Below are positions 1-6,602 of a stretch of DNA of 7,996 bases, one piece after another. Each line of letters begins with the position of its first letter. Positions within the stretch are counted from its first letter, which is position 1. Source of the DNA: a bacterium HR39 (GTDB taxonomy: Bacteria > Pseudomonadota > Alphaproteobacteria > Geminicoccales > Geminicoccaceae); the NCBI GenBank assembly GCA_002898955.1, contig BEIP01000041.1, forward strand, positions 1-7,996, read 5' to 3'. A program made the position numbers and the translations under genes. Below the pieces are notes generated by a model. That model was not told where the DNA came from. It saw nothing but the letters and a program-made list of their open reading frames with translations, and searched no databases.

Positions 1-1
1 C

Positions 2-934
2 CAGGGGTTCGAGATGGTGCTCGTGGTCGCCCTCGCTCCCCTCGCCGTCGGCTGGATCCGGTGGGTGCAGGCGCACCTGTTCCGACGTCGCGGCCCGGCT
101 CCGCTGCAGCCCTACCGCGATCTCGCGCGGCTGCTGGTCAAGGACGCCCTCGTTCCGGACACCGCCTCGCCGCTCTTCCGCATCGCCCCCTACGCCGTCT
201 TCGCGGCGGTGTGGGTGGCGGCGGCGCTCGTCCCCACCTTCGCGACCCGGCTCCCCTTCCAGTGGGCGGCCGATCTGCTCGTCATCGTCGGCCTGTTCGG
301 ACTGGCGCGCTTCGTGCTCGCCCTCGCCGGCCTCGACGTGGGCACCGCCTTCGGCGGCATCGGCAGTTCGCGGGAGATGCTGATCGCCTCCCTGGCCGAG
401 CCCGCGCTGCTGATGGTGGTGTTCGCGGTCTCGCTGTTCGCCGGGAGCACCCAGCTCGCCACCATCGTCGACCGCGTGCTGGACGGCACCTTCGGCATCC
501 ACGCGCCCCTCGGCCTCGCCCTCGTGGCCCTCGCCATGGTCGCCATCGCCGAGAACGCCCGCATCCCGGTGGACAATCCGGCGACGCACCTCGAACTCAC
601 CATGGTGCACGAGGCGATGGTGCTGGAATACAGCGGCCGCCATCTCGCCCTGATCGAGGCGGCGGCGGCCACCAGACTGCTCGCCTGGCTGTCGCTGATC
701 GCCGCCGTCTTCGTGCCGTTCGGCATGGCCCGCGGCCTCGACGGCGGGCTCGCCGGGCTCGCCCTCGGCCTGCTCGCGTGGCTCGTCAAGATCGCCGTAC
801 TGGCGACGCTGCTCGCGCTGTTCGAGGCGGCGGTGGCGAAGCTGCGGCTGTTCCGCGTGCCGCAGTTCCTCGGCGCCGCCTTCGCCCTCGGGGTGCTGGC
901 CACCGTGCTGCTGTTCGTCCCGGGAGGCCGGTGA
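2..934 (+). CDS. hyfC: Hydrogenase-4 subunit HyfC / NuoH-like membrane protein (5' partial)
   Basis: This is a membrane subunit of the respiratory complex I NuoH / HyfC / HycD family, which links the hydrophilic redox module to the ion-pumping membrane arm. The frame is open to the window edge. The in-frame Met at base 14 lies inside what should be the first membrane helix, so the true start is probably some 15-25 codons upstream. Numbered from that Met (306 residues): an arginine-rich loop RRRGP at 24-28 followed by a PYRDL segment, GSSRE at 117-121, and the family signature AENARIPVD at 179-187 then HEAMVLEYSG at 199-208. These match the conserved acidic loops of NuoH/HyfC. Hydrophobic stretches suggest about eight membrane helices. 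The stop overlaps the next start in ATGA (932-936), implying coupled translation. An antiporter-like hyfB would be expected just upstream, outside the window. The family call is firm; only the 5' end is uncertain. Confidence 0.93.
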   Translation, partial: QGFEMVLVVALAPLAVGWIRWVQAHLFRRRGPAPLQPYRDLARLLVKDALVPDTASPLFRIAPYAVFAAVWVAAALVPTFATRLPFQWAADLLVIVGLFGLARFVLALAGLDVGTAFGGIGSSREMLIASLAEPALLMVVFAVSLFAGSTQLATIVDRVLDGTFGIHAPLGLALVALAMVAIAENARIPVDNPATHLELTMVHEAMVLEYSGRHLALIEAAAATRLLAWLSLIAAVFVPFGMARGLDGGLAGLALGLLAWLVKIAVLATLLALFEAAVAKLRLFRVPQFLGAAFALGVLATVLLFVPGGR

Positions 935-1596
935 TGGAGGGGCACCTCCTCGATCTCGCCCGCCTCGGCGCGGCGGGCATGCTGGTGGTGAGCCTGACCA
1001 TGCTCACCCAGGAGCGCCTGTTCGGCCTCGTCCACCTCTACGCCCTCCACGCGCTGCTGCTGGCCGCCGCGGTCGCCCTGCAGGCCCTCGCGCAGCACGC
1101 CCCGCACCTCCTCGTCACCGCCGCCGTCGCGCTCGCCGTCAAGGGCCTCGCCATCCCCTGGGCGCTGCACCGCATCGTCGTCCGCCTCGGCATCCACCGC
1201 GACCTCGAGAAGGTGATCGGCGCCGGCCCCACCGTGCTGCTCGGCCTCGCCCTCACCGTGCTCGCGGTGCTGGTGGTGACGCCCCCCACCGCCGGTGCCG
1301 GCGCGCTGGTGCGTCAGGACCTCGCCTTCGCCCTCGCCGTGGTGCTGCTCGGTCTGCTGCTCATGGTCACCCGGCGCAACGCGGTGAGCCAGGTGATCGG
1401 CTTCACCAGCGTCGAGAACGGCCTGATCCTCGCCGCGGCGGGTGCCCGGGGCATGCCGCTCGTGGTCGAGTTCAGCGTCGCCTTCTCCGTGCTCGTCGCG
1501 ATGATCGTGGTCGGAATCTTCCTCTTCCGCATCCGCGAACGCTTCGACACCGTCGACGTGCACGCCCTCGACCGCTTCCGCGGAGAACGCCCGTGA
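934..1596 (+). CDS. hyfE: Hydrogenase-4 membrane subunit HyfE (NuoK-like)
   Basis: This is a 220-residue integral membrane protein of the HyfE family, whose C-terminal half resembles complex I NuoK and sits beside the NuoH-like subunit in the proton-translocating arm. About seven hydrophobic segments are visible. Polar residues inside membrane segments include Lys70 (AVKGLAIPW), Glu161 (IGFTSVENGL, residues 155-164) and Glu179 (VVEFSVAFSV), placed as the buried acidic residues of NuoK are. The charged tail (FRIRERFD and onward) is probably cytoplasmic. The ATG at 934 is chosen because GGGAGG lies just upstream (922-927), it overlaps the hyfC stop, and the frame upstream reads as Arg/Gly/Pro-rich shadow. 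In E. coli Hyf a second antiporter-like gene, hyfD, lies between hyfC and hyfE; it is absent here, as in the simpler Ehr-type clusters. The family assignment is confident; the proton role is inferred from homology. Confidence 0.93.
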   Translation: MEGHLLDLARLGAAGMLVVSLTMLTQERLFGLVHLYALHALLLAAAVALQALAQHAPHLLVTAAVALAVKGLAIPWALHRIVVRLGIHRDLEKVIGAGPTVLLGLALTVLAVLVVTPPTAGAGALVRQDLAFALAVVLLGLLLMVTRRNAVSQVIGFTSVENGLILAAAGARGMPLVVEFSVAFSVLVAMIVVGIFLFRIRERFDTVDVHALDRFRGERP

Positions 1597-3035
1597 GCAC
1601 CTCCGCCCCCTACGCCGTGCTGCTGGTGCCGGCGGCCGCCGCCCTCGGCCTCGCCTTCGTGCGCGACCCGAAGCTGGGGGCGCGCCTCAACGTGGCCGCC
1701 TCGCTGCTGACCTTCCTCGCCAGCCTCGCCCTGCTCGCCGGCGAGCGCCCGCCGCCGGACGACCTGCTGATCGTCGACGACCTCGATTCGACCTTCGTCG
1801 CCCTCACCACCCTCGTGGGCTTCACCACCAGCGCCTTCAGCGCCTCGTACATCGCCCACGAGCTCGACACGGGGCGGCTGACCCCGGCGCTCCTGCGCTT
1901 CTACCACGCCATGTACCAGCTCATGCTGGGGTCGATGATCCTCGCCCTGCTCGCCGACAACCTCGGCCTCGTGTGGGTGGGGGTGGAGCTCGCCACCCTC
2001 GTGACGGTGGTCATGGTCGGCCTGTACCGCACCGAGCCGGCGCTGGAGGCGGCGTGGAAGTACTTCATCCTCGGCTCGGTGGGCATCGCCCTCGCCTTCT
2101 TCGGTACGGTGCTGACCTATCTGGCGGCCCAGGGCGTGCTCGGGGAGGGCCTGCCGGCGCTGGCCTGGCACCGCATCCTCGGGGCGGCGCCGCGGCTCGA
2201 TCCGGCCCTGCTCGACCTCGCCTTCGTCTTCGTGCTGGTGGGCTACGGCACCAAGGTGGGCCTCGTGCCGCTGCACGCCTGGCTGCCCGACGCCCACGCC
2301 GAAGGCCCCACACCGATCTCGGCCGTGCTCTCGGGCCTGCTGCTCAACGTCGCGCTCCACGCGCTGCTGCGCTTCCGCATGATCGTGGCCGCCCATCCCG
2401 ACGCGCTCGCACCGGGACCGCTCATGATCGCGGCCGGTCTCGCCTCCCTGTCCTTCGCCGCCTTCATGCTGTACCGGCGGCGCGACATCAAGCGATTCTT
2501 CGCGTACAGTTCCATCGAGCACATGGGCATCGCCACCTTCGCCTTCGGCGTCGGCGGTCCCGTGGCCAACTTCGCCGGCCTGCTGCACATGGCCATGCAC
2601 AGTCTCACCAAGTCGGCCATCTTCATGGCGGTGGGCCACGTCGCCCAGGCCTGCGGCACCCAGAAGTTCGCCGAGCTCGGCGGCCTCGTGCGCAGCCATC
2701 CGCGCCTCGCCTTCGCCCTGGGCTGCGGCATGGTGGCGATCGCCGGCCTGCCACCCTTCGGGGTGTTCACGAGCGAGTTCCTCGTGCTGGGCTCCGCCTT
2801 CGCCACCCGACCGCTGTTCGCCCTGCCGCTCGCCGCCGGGCTGCTCGTCGCCCTCGGTGCGCTGCTGCTGCGGATGCTCGACGTGCTCTTCGGCGAGGCG
2901 AAGGCGCCGGCCGCGCCGGTGCGCGCCGCCTGGTGGCCGCTCTGGCTCCACCTCGCCCTCGTGCTCGCCGCCGGCATCCTCCTGCCCGACCCGGTGGTGC
3001 AGTGGTTCCGGCGCGTTGCCGCCCTGCTCGGATGA
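1593..3035 (+). CDS. hyfF: Hydrogenase-4 subunit HyfF, Mrp/NuoLMN-type proton-translocating subunit
   Basis: This is a 480-residue antiporter-like membrane subunit (Proton_antipo_M family) that would form a proton channel in the membrane arm. Channel residues known from NuoL/M/N can be picked out: Glu132 in WVGVELATL, Lys156 in WKYF, Lys221 in GYGTKVGLVPLHAWLPDAH with His228, His256 in the following helix at or near the usual TM8 Lys, Lys300 in the DIKRFFAYSS loop, His336 and Lys340 in HSLTK, and Glu395 in GVFTSEF after GLPPF. About 13-14 helices fit the length. It lacks the long lateral C-terminal helix of NuoL, so it is of the NuoM/HyfF type. The GTG start at 1593 overlaps the hyfE stop (GTGA) and has GGAGAA at 1581-1586. 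The channel looks intact, so proton translocation is plausible even though the redox site of the complex is altered. Direction and coupling cannot be read from sequence. Confidence 0.94.
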   Translation: MSTSAPYAVLLVPAAAALGLAFVRDPKLGARLNVAASLLTFLASLALLAGERPPPDDLLIVDDLDSTFVALTTLVGFTTSAFSASYIAHELDTGRLTPALLRFYHAMYQLMLGSMILALLADNLGLVWVGVELATLVTVVMVGLYRTEPALEAAWKYFILGSVGIALAFFGTVLTYLAAQGVLGEGLPALAWHRILGAAPRLDPALLDLAFVFVLVGYGTKVGLVPLHAWLPDAHAEGPTPISAVLSGLLLNVALHALLRFRMIVAAHPDALAPGPLMIAAGLASLSFAAFMLYRRRDIKRFFAYSSIEHMGIATFAFGVGGPVANFAGLLHMAMHSLTKSAIFMAVGHVAQACGTQKFAELGGLVRSHPRLAFALGCGMVAIAGLPPFGVFTSEFLVLGSAFATRPLFALPLAAGLLVALGALLLRMLDVLFGEAKAPAAPVRAAWWPLWLHLALVLAAGILLPDPVVQWFRRVAALLG

Positions 3036-3042
3036 GGCCACG

Positions 3043-4551
3043 ATGGATCCGCTGCTCTCACGTCTCGCCGGTCTGTCCCCGGAGCCCGACCACCGGCCGT
3101 GGCCGCGCTACCGGGTGGACGTCGGGCTGTGGCTGCGGCTGCGCGAGGACCTCGCCGCCGGCCGGCTCGACCTGCTCGCCGAGTTCGCCGAACCGGAGGA
3201 GGTCCACGCGGTCCTCTTCCGGCCCTCGCCGCCCGGGCTCGCGGTCGCGAGCCTGCCGTGTCCCGACGGCCGCTTCCCCGCCCTCGCCGCCCTCCACCTG
3301 CCGGCGGTGCGCTTCGAGCGGGCGATCCGCGATCTCGTGGGGCTGGAGCCGGAAGGACTGCCCGATCGCCGCCCCTGGCTCGACCACGGCCGCTGGCCCC
3401 TCACCCGTCCCCTCGCGTCCGCACCGGGCCCGGCGGCAGACGCCGCCGACTACCCCTTCCTGCCGGTCGAGGGCGAGGGGCTGCACCAGATCCCGGTGGG
3501 CCCGATCCACGCCGGCATCATCGAGCCCGGTCACTTCCGCTTCACCGCCGCCGGCGAGACGGTGGTTCGCCTCGAGGAGCGGCTGGGCTGGGTGCACAAG
3601 GGCATCGAGGCGCGGCTGCGCGGCACCGGCATCGACGACGCGGCGCGCATCGTGGCCCGGGTCTCGGGCGACAGCACGGTGGCCTGGTCGTGGGCCTTCG
3701 CCCGGGCGGTGGAGGCGGCCTGCGGGGTGGAGCCGCCGCCGCGGGCGGAGTGGCTGCGGGCGCTCCTGCTGGAGCTCGAGCGCCTCGCCAACCACATCGG
3801 CGACATCGGCGCCATCTGCAACGATGCCGCCTTCCGCCTGATCCACGCCCACTGCGGCATCCTGCGCGAGCGGGTGCGCCGGGCGACGGCGGAACTCACC
3901 GGCCACCGCTTCGCCATGGACCGCGTCGTCCCGGGCGGCGTGCGCATCGACCCGGACGCGGCCGCCTTGGCCCGCCTGCGGCGGCTCGCCGACGAGCTCG
4001 GTCCGGCCTTCGAGGAGATCGTCGCGGCCTACGACGACACGCCCTCGCTCCTCGACCGTACCGCCGGCACCGGCCGTCTCGATCCCGCCCTCGCCCGCCG
4101 CTTCGCCGCCGGCGGGCACGTGGGGCGCGCTTCGGGCCGCGCCTTCGACAGCCGGGCACAGCTCGCTCCGTCACCCTACGACGCGCTCGGTTTTTCTCCC
4201 GCGCTGCGCGAAGCCGGCGACGTGGACGCACGGGTGTGGGTGCGCATCGACGAGGTGCGCGAGAGCCTGCGGCTGATCGCGGCCATCCTCGACGGACTGC
4301 CGGGAGGACCGGTGCGCGTCGAGGTGCCGCGGCGGGCGGGCTGCGGCCTCGGGATCGCCGAATCCTTCCGCGGCGAGGTGCTGGTCTGGCTGCGGCTCGA
4401 TGCCGAAGGACGGGTGGTCCGCTGCCATCCCCGCGATCCCTCGTGGCTGCAGTGGCCGCTGCTCGAAGCCGCCATCGAGGGCAACATCGTCGCCGACTTT
4501 CCGCTCTGCAACAAGAGTTTCAACTGTTCGTACTCCGGCCACGACCTGTGA
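3043..4551 (+). CDS. hyfG: HyfG-like large subunit (NuoC-NuoD fusion) without the NiFe ligands; Ehr-type
   Basis: This 502-residue soluble subunit joins a NuoC-like N-terminal domain (about 1-125; ERAIRDLVGLEPEGLPDRR at 92-110 is the NuoC signature) to a NuoD / NiFe-hydrogenase large-subunit domain (about 145-502; GPIHAGIIEPGHFRF at 153-167, LGWVHKGIE at 181-189). In true hydrogenases the first ligand motif reads RVCGIC; here the equivalent is RVSGDS (206-211), so both cysteines are Ser. At the C-terminus the usual DPCxxC is replaced by DFPLCNKSFNCSYSGHDL, keeping one likely ligand equivalent (Cys495) with Ser498 at the second. The protein ends at that motif, so it has no tail for the maturation protease. 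Hydrogen activation is therefore not expected. Homologues are sometimes labelled hydrogenase large subunit or even 'HypE'. The ATG has GAGG at 3034-3037 and follows hyfF by 7 bases. Fold and family are firm; substrate, possibly a quinone as in NuoD, is unknown. Confidence 0.92.
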   Translation: MDPLLSRLAGLSPEPDHRPWPRYRVDVGLWLRLREDLAAGRLDLLAEFAEPEEVHAVLFRPSPPGLAVASLPCPDGRFPALAALHLPAVRFERAIRDLVGLEPEGLPDRRPWLDHGRWPLTRPLASAPGPAADAADYPFLPVEGEGLHQIPVGPIHAGIIEPGHFRFTAAGETVVRLEERLGWVHKGIEARLRGTGIDDAARIVARVSGDSTVAWSWAFARAVEAACGVEPPPRAEWLRALLLELERLANHIGDIGAICNDAAFRLIHAHCGILRERVRRATAELTGHRFAMDRVVPGGVRIDPDAAALARLRRLADELGPAFEEIVAAYDDTPSLLDRTAGTGRLDPALARRFAAGGHVGRASGRAFDSRAQLAPSPYDALGFSPALREAGDVDARVWVRIDEVRESLRLIAAILDGLPGGPVRVEVPRRAGCGLGIAESFRGEVLVWLRLDAEGRVVRCHPRDPSWLQWPLLEAAIEGNIVADFPLCNKSFNCSYSGHDL

Positions 4552-4561
4552 GGACTGTCCC

Positions 4562-5128
4562 ATGCTCCGGCTCTACCTGCGTTCGCTGTTCGCCCCGCCG
4601 GTGAGCGAGCCACCGCCGGAACCCGATCCGCGGGCCCTCGACGAGCTCGCCCGGGCGCTGGCGCAGCGCGCCCGTCACCGCCTCGGCCGTTCGCTGGCGA
4701 TCCGTCAGGTGGACGCCGGCTCGTGCAACGGCTGCGAACTCGAGATCCACGCACTCGACAGCGCCGTCTACGCCCTCGAGCGCCACGGCATCCGCTTCGT
4801 CGCCTCGCCCAAGCACGCCGACGTGCTGCTGGTGACGGGACCGGTGACCCGCAACATGGCCTTCGCCCTGCAGCGCGCCTTCGACTGCACCCCGCCGCCG
4901 CGCTGGGTGGTGGCGGCCGGCGACTGTGCCTGCGGCTGCGGGGTGTTCGCGCCCTCCTACGCCCTCGCGGGGGAGGACGGAGCGGTGGAGCGGGTGATCC
5001 CGGTGGACCTCCACATCCGCGGCTGTCCGCCCACGCCGCTCGACCTGCTGCGCGGTCTGCTGGCACTGCTGGAAGCGGCCGACGGCCGGATCGCGCCGGC
5101 CGCCGGCGTCCCGCCGCGGACGGGCTGA
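4562..5128 (+). CDS. hyfI: HyfI / NuoB-like small subunit, [4Fe-4S] N2-type cluster protein
   Basis: This 188-residue small subunit belongs to the NuoB / hydrogenase-4 HyfI family and should carry the proximal [4Fe-4S] cluster next to the HyfG-like subunit. The probable ligands are Cys55 and Cys58 in GSCNGCELE, Cys122 in GDCACGCGVF and Cys155 in RGCPPTP. VDAGSCNGCE has the CxxC spacing of hydrogenases rather than the adjacent CC of complex I NuoB. The segments FVASPKHADVLLVTGPVTRNM (79-99) and GDC-to-GCPP are classic for the family. Two further cysteines, Cys124 and Cys126, crowd the third ligand. The ATG at 4562 is preceded by GAGGA at 4550-4554, 10 bases after the hyfG stop, and is chosen over the longer upstream frame because that overlaps hyfG. 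No HyfH-type polyferredoxin gene comes before or after it. It is the last gene of the operon; only non-coding sequence follows. Confidence 0.93.
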   Translation: MLRLYLRSLFAPPVSEPPPEPDPRALDELARALAQRARHRLGRSLAIRQVDAGSCNGCELEIHALDSAVYALERHGIRFVASPKHADVLLVTGPVTRNMAFALQRAFDCTPPPRWVVAAGDCACGCGVFAPSYALAGEDGAVERVIPVDLHIRGCPPTPLDLLRGLLALLEAADGRIAPAAGVPPRTG

Positions 5129-5164
5129 AGGCGTCTTCGCCGCGGGCTGCACCTCGCGCCGAGC

Positions 5165-5179
5165 CCCGACGGCGTCGGG
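5165..5179 (+). terminator. Hairpin 37 bases after hyfI, possible terminator
   Basis: CCCGAC, loop GGC, GTCGGG form a perfect 6-bp GC-rich stem with a three-base loop soon after the hyfI stop, where the operon should end. There is no run of T after it, so it is not a textbook intrinsic terminator. It could also be a processing or stability element, or chance in very GC-rich DNA. Confidence 0.3.
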
Positions 5180-5460
5180 TGGGAGAGCGTCGACGGGGTC
5201 CGGCAGGGCGGATCGCGCGGGTCGCTTCGCGTCGCCCCGGGGACGCGCCATCCGTGGCCTGCGGGCGGGCGTCACGGGTGCGCGCGAAGGGGAGGGGAGC
5301 TCCCGCCTCCGAGGAGATCGGGCCGTGGGGCCGCGCGCACGTCCCGGCCCTGCGCATCGACCTCGCGCAGGCTGCCTCCGGCGAGCGGATCGTGGCGTCG
5401 ACGCCCCCTGCTCCGGCTGAGACCTGCTGACAGCCTCAGGTGGAAGACGCGCCGGAGCGG

Positions 5461-5530
5461 CGTGACGCATCGGGCCGCATCTTGCCGGATCTCCGCCCAT
5501 CTCGCCGGATCTCGGCGCATCCCGCCCCAT
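5461..5530. repeat. Seven-unit degenerate 10-bp tandem array
   Basis: Seven consecutive 10-base units each end in CAT or GAT: cgtgacgcat, cgggccgcat, cttgccggat, ctccgcccat, ctcgccggat, ctcggcgcat, cccgccccat. The middle units are closest to CTCGCCGGAT. The period is about one turn of B-DNA, so equivalent bases would face the same side of the helix. It lies in the non-coding gap, roughly 330 bases after hyfI. Function unknown. Confidence 0.6.
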
Positions 5531-5543
5531 CGGAGCCGCTCCG
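5531..5543. repeat. 13-bp palindrome CGGAGC-C-GCTCCG abutting the 10-bp array
   Basis: Two perfect 6-bp arms around one base begin directly after the last decamer unit. This could be a protein-binding dyad; with a one-base loop it would not make a good RNA hairpin. Chance is possible at this GC content. Confidence 0.35.
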
Positions 5544-5758
5544 CGGCGGATCCGGCCGGTCCCTTTGCCGGCGGCCCGTAGCGATCTGCGGCCCCGCAGG
5601 CGGCCTCGGGGGCGGCCGCGGCGCCCGCCGGCGCGGGTCCCGTCTCCGGCGGTCAGCGCCTCTCGGCATCCCTTCCGCAGCAGGGCAAGTGGCCGGACGA
5701 CCTCCCTCCGGAAATCCGCCGCGCGCAAGGGGTTACGAGGCCGATCAGCGGGATTCAG

Positions 5759-5802
5759 TCGTACACGAAAAGTTCGGCAAAATGCGCGCGGGGGTTGTAC
5801 GA
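5759..5802. repeat. Spaced inverted repeat TCGTACA ... TGTACGA
   Basis: TCGTACA (5759-5765) is matched by its exact reverse complement TGTACGA (5796-5802), 30 bases apart, in a patch containing AAAA runs that stand out from the GC-rich surroundings. The right arm also sits inside a second hairpin (GGGTT, five-base loop, AACCC, 5792-5806). It could be an operator pair or a structured RNA, but no gene start follows at close range. Confidence 0.35.
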
Positions 5803-6068
5803 ACCCGCGTGGAGCACGCGTGCGGGCGGAGCGGGGAAAACCTTTACGCCCCAACGCCTTCGCCGCTCCCGCCCGCGGCGCTCCCGGACGCCTCCACGAT
5901 GTCACGAAGCGCGCACCGAGGGAAGTCTCAGCAGGTGTCAGCAACGCCCCTCGACTTCCCCGCCAGCACCGCGGCGGCCAGCACGGATCGCCGGGGCGGT
6001 CAAGGGCCCGCGGACCGCCGCGGCGGAGTCACCCTCGCGCCGATCCATGCCGCTCCCGCCGAGGGGCG

Positions 6069-6083
6069 CCGCAGCGGCTGCGG
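6069..6083. repeat. 15-bp palindrome CCGCAGC-G-GCTGCGG
   Basis: Two perfect 7-bp arms flank a single base. There is no adjacent gene start and no T-run. It is a candidate binding dyad or a chance palindrome in the non-coding gap. Confidence 0.3.
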
Positions 6084-6325
6084 GACGGTGGGAGCCTTGC
6101 GCCGGTGATCCGCAACGCCGGCGCGGCCTGGCGGGTGTGCCGCCTCGTGCGGGACGGGCGGCTGCGCGATCCCGGCACCGGCCGGGGCGACCCGGACAGC
6201 GGACGCGCGCCGCCGAAGCCAGTGCCGCGCCGTTTCCCCGGCGCCGCATCCGCGACGGGAGCGGCGGGCAGTCCCCGGTCGCTGCCAGGCGCAGGTCGGA
6301 GAGAAGAGGGCGGAGAAGGCTGCAC

Positions 6326-6359
6326 GCCGGCGCGAGGCCGGCGCCGGCGGGGCGCCGGC
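6326..6359. repeat. Cluster of four GCCGGC palindromes
   Basis: GCCGGC occurs at 6326, 6337, 6343 and 6354, so the layout is palindrome, 5 bases, two abutting palindromes, 5 bases, palindrome. Any two copies can pair, giving very stable alternative hairpins on either strand. It lies about 300 bases before the peroxidase gene. It could act as a factor-independent transcription block or an insulating structure, though no T-run follows. Confidence 0.45.
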
Positions 6360-6602
6360 GGCTCATGGTGTCGCCGACGGGTGCGTCGGGGCCCTCTCCG
6401 CGACCTGCGGCGGGATCTGCGGATCGCTCCGTGCCGTCGGGGCGGCCGAGCCCCGTCGCCCCGGCAGCCCGCTCGATGGACCGCAGGATGGCAGATCCCC
6501 GAGGCGGCGGTCCGGGTCCGCTCCCGCACCCCGTCTCCCGCTCATCCTGCCGGTCGGCGTCCCGTCCTGCGGCGTGGTCCGCTGCCATAAAGCCTTGGGC
6601 AG

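Larger units (their letters stand above)
5129..6602. other. About 1.5 kb without a recognisable gene
   Basis: I find no coding region that I can support here. The open frames on both strands give Arg-, Pro-, Gly- and Ala-rich products with no hydrophobic cores, no family motifs and mostly no ribosome binding site, as expected of random GC-rich DNA. No tRNA T-arm or other known RNA signature was seen. The stretch does contain several repeats listed separately: a 10-bp periodic array, a spaced inverted repeat in a comparatively AT-rich patch around 5726-5850, and several compact palindromes. An unrecognised small RNA or regulatory region is possible, and so is decayed coding sequence. Confidence 0.6.

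Noticed and set aside
190..1563. Long - strand open frame opposite hyfC/hyfE
   Set aside because: Same artefact: low-complexity composition and complete overlap with recognisable + strand membrane proteins.
1314..3041. 575-codon open frame on the - strand opposite hyfE/hyfF
   Set aside because: The product is dominated by Glu, Gly, His, Arg and Gln without a fold-like pattern. It is the mirror of strongly biased GC-rich codons in real genes on the + strand.
1973..3841. 622-codon + strand open frame spanning hyfF into hyfG
   Set aside because: It is an out-of-frame reading of two clearly identified genes and is rich in Arg/Pro/Ala.
3043..4551. Functional NiFe hydrogenase large subunit, or HypE
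   Set aside because: Three of four NiFe ligands are absent, and the sequence has NuoC/NuoD signatures, not HypE ones.
5291..5310. GGAGG...CCTCC palindrome around GGGAGCTCCC as a terminator
   Set aside because: The inner arms leave no room for a loop and no T-run follows; likely chance.
5461..5530. CRISPR array
   Set aside because: The units are 10 bases with no spacers, so the array cannot be CRISPR.
5792..5806. GGGTT-loop-AACCC resembling a tRNA T-arm
   Set aside because: No acceptor stem, anticodon arm or T-loop TTCRANY pattern surrounds it.
5440..6108. 222-codon + strand open frame in the gap
   Set aside because: Begins near the decamer array, has no ribosome binding site, and its product has no hydrophobic core or known motif.
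5938..6588. 216-codon - strand open frame in the gap, with an ATG at 6588
   Set aside because: Only a weak AAGG precedes the ATG, and composition is nearly all Gly, Ala, Arg and Pro. I considered a gene divergent from the peroxidase but cannot support it.
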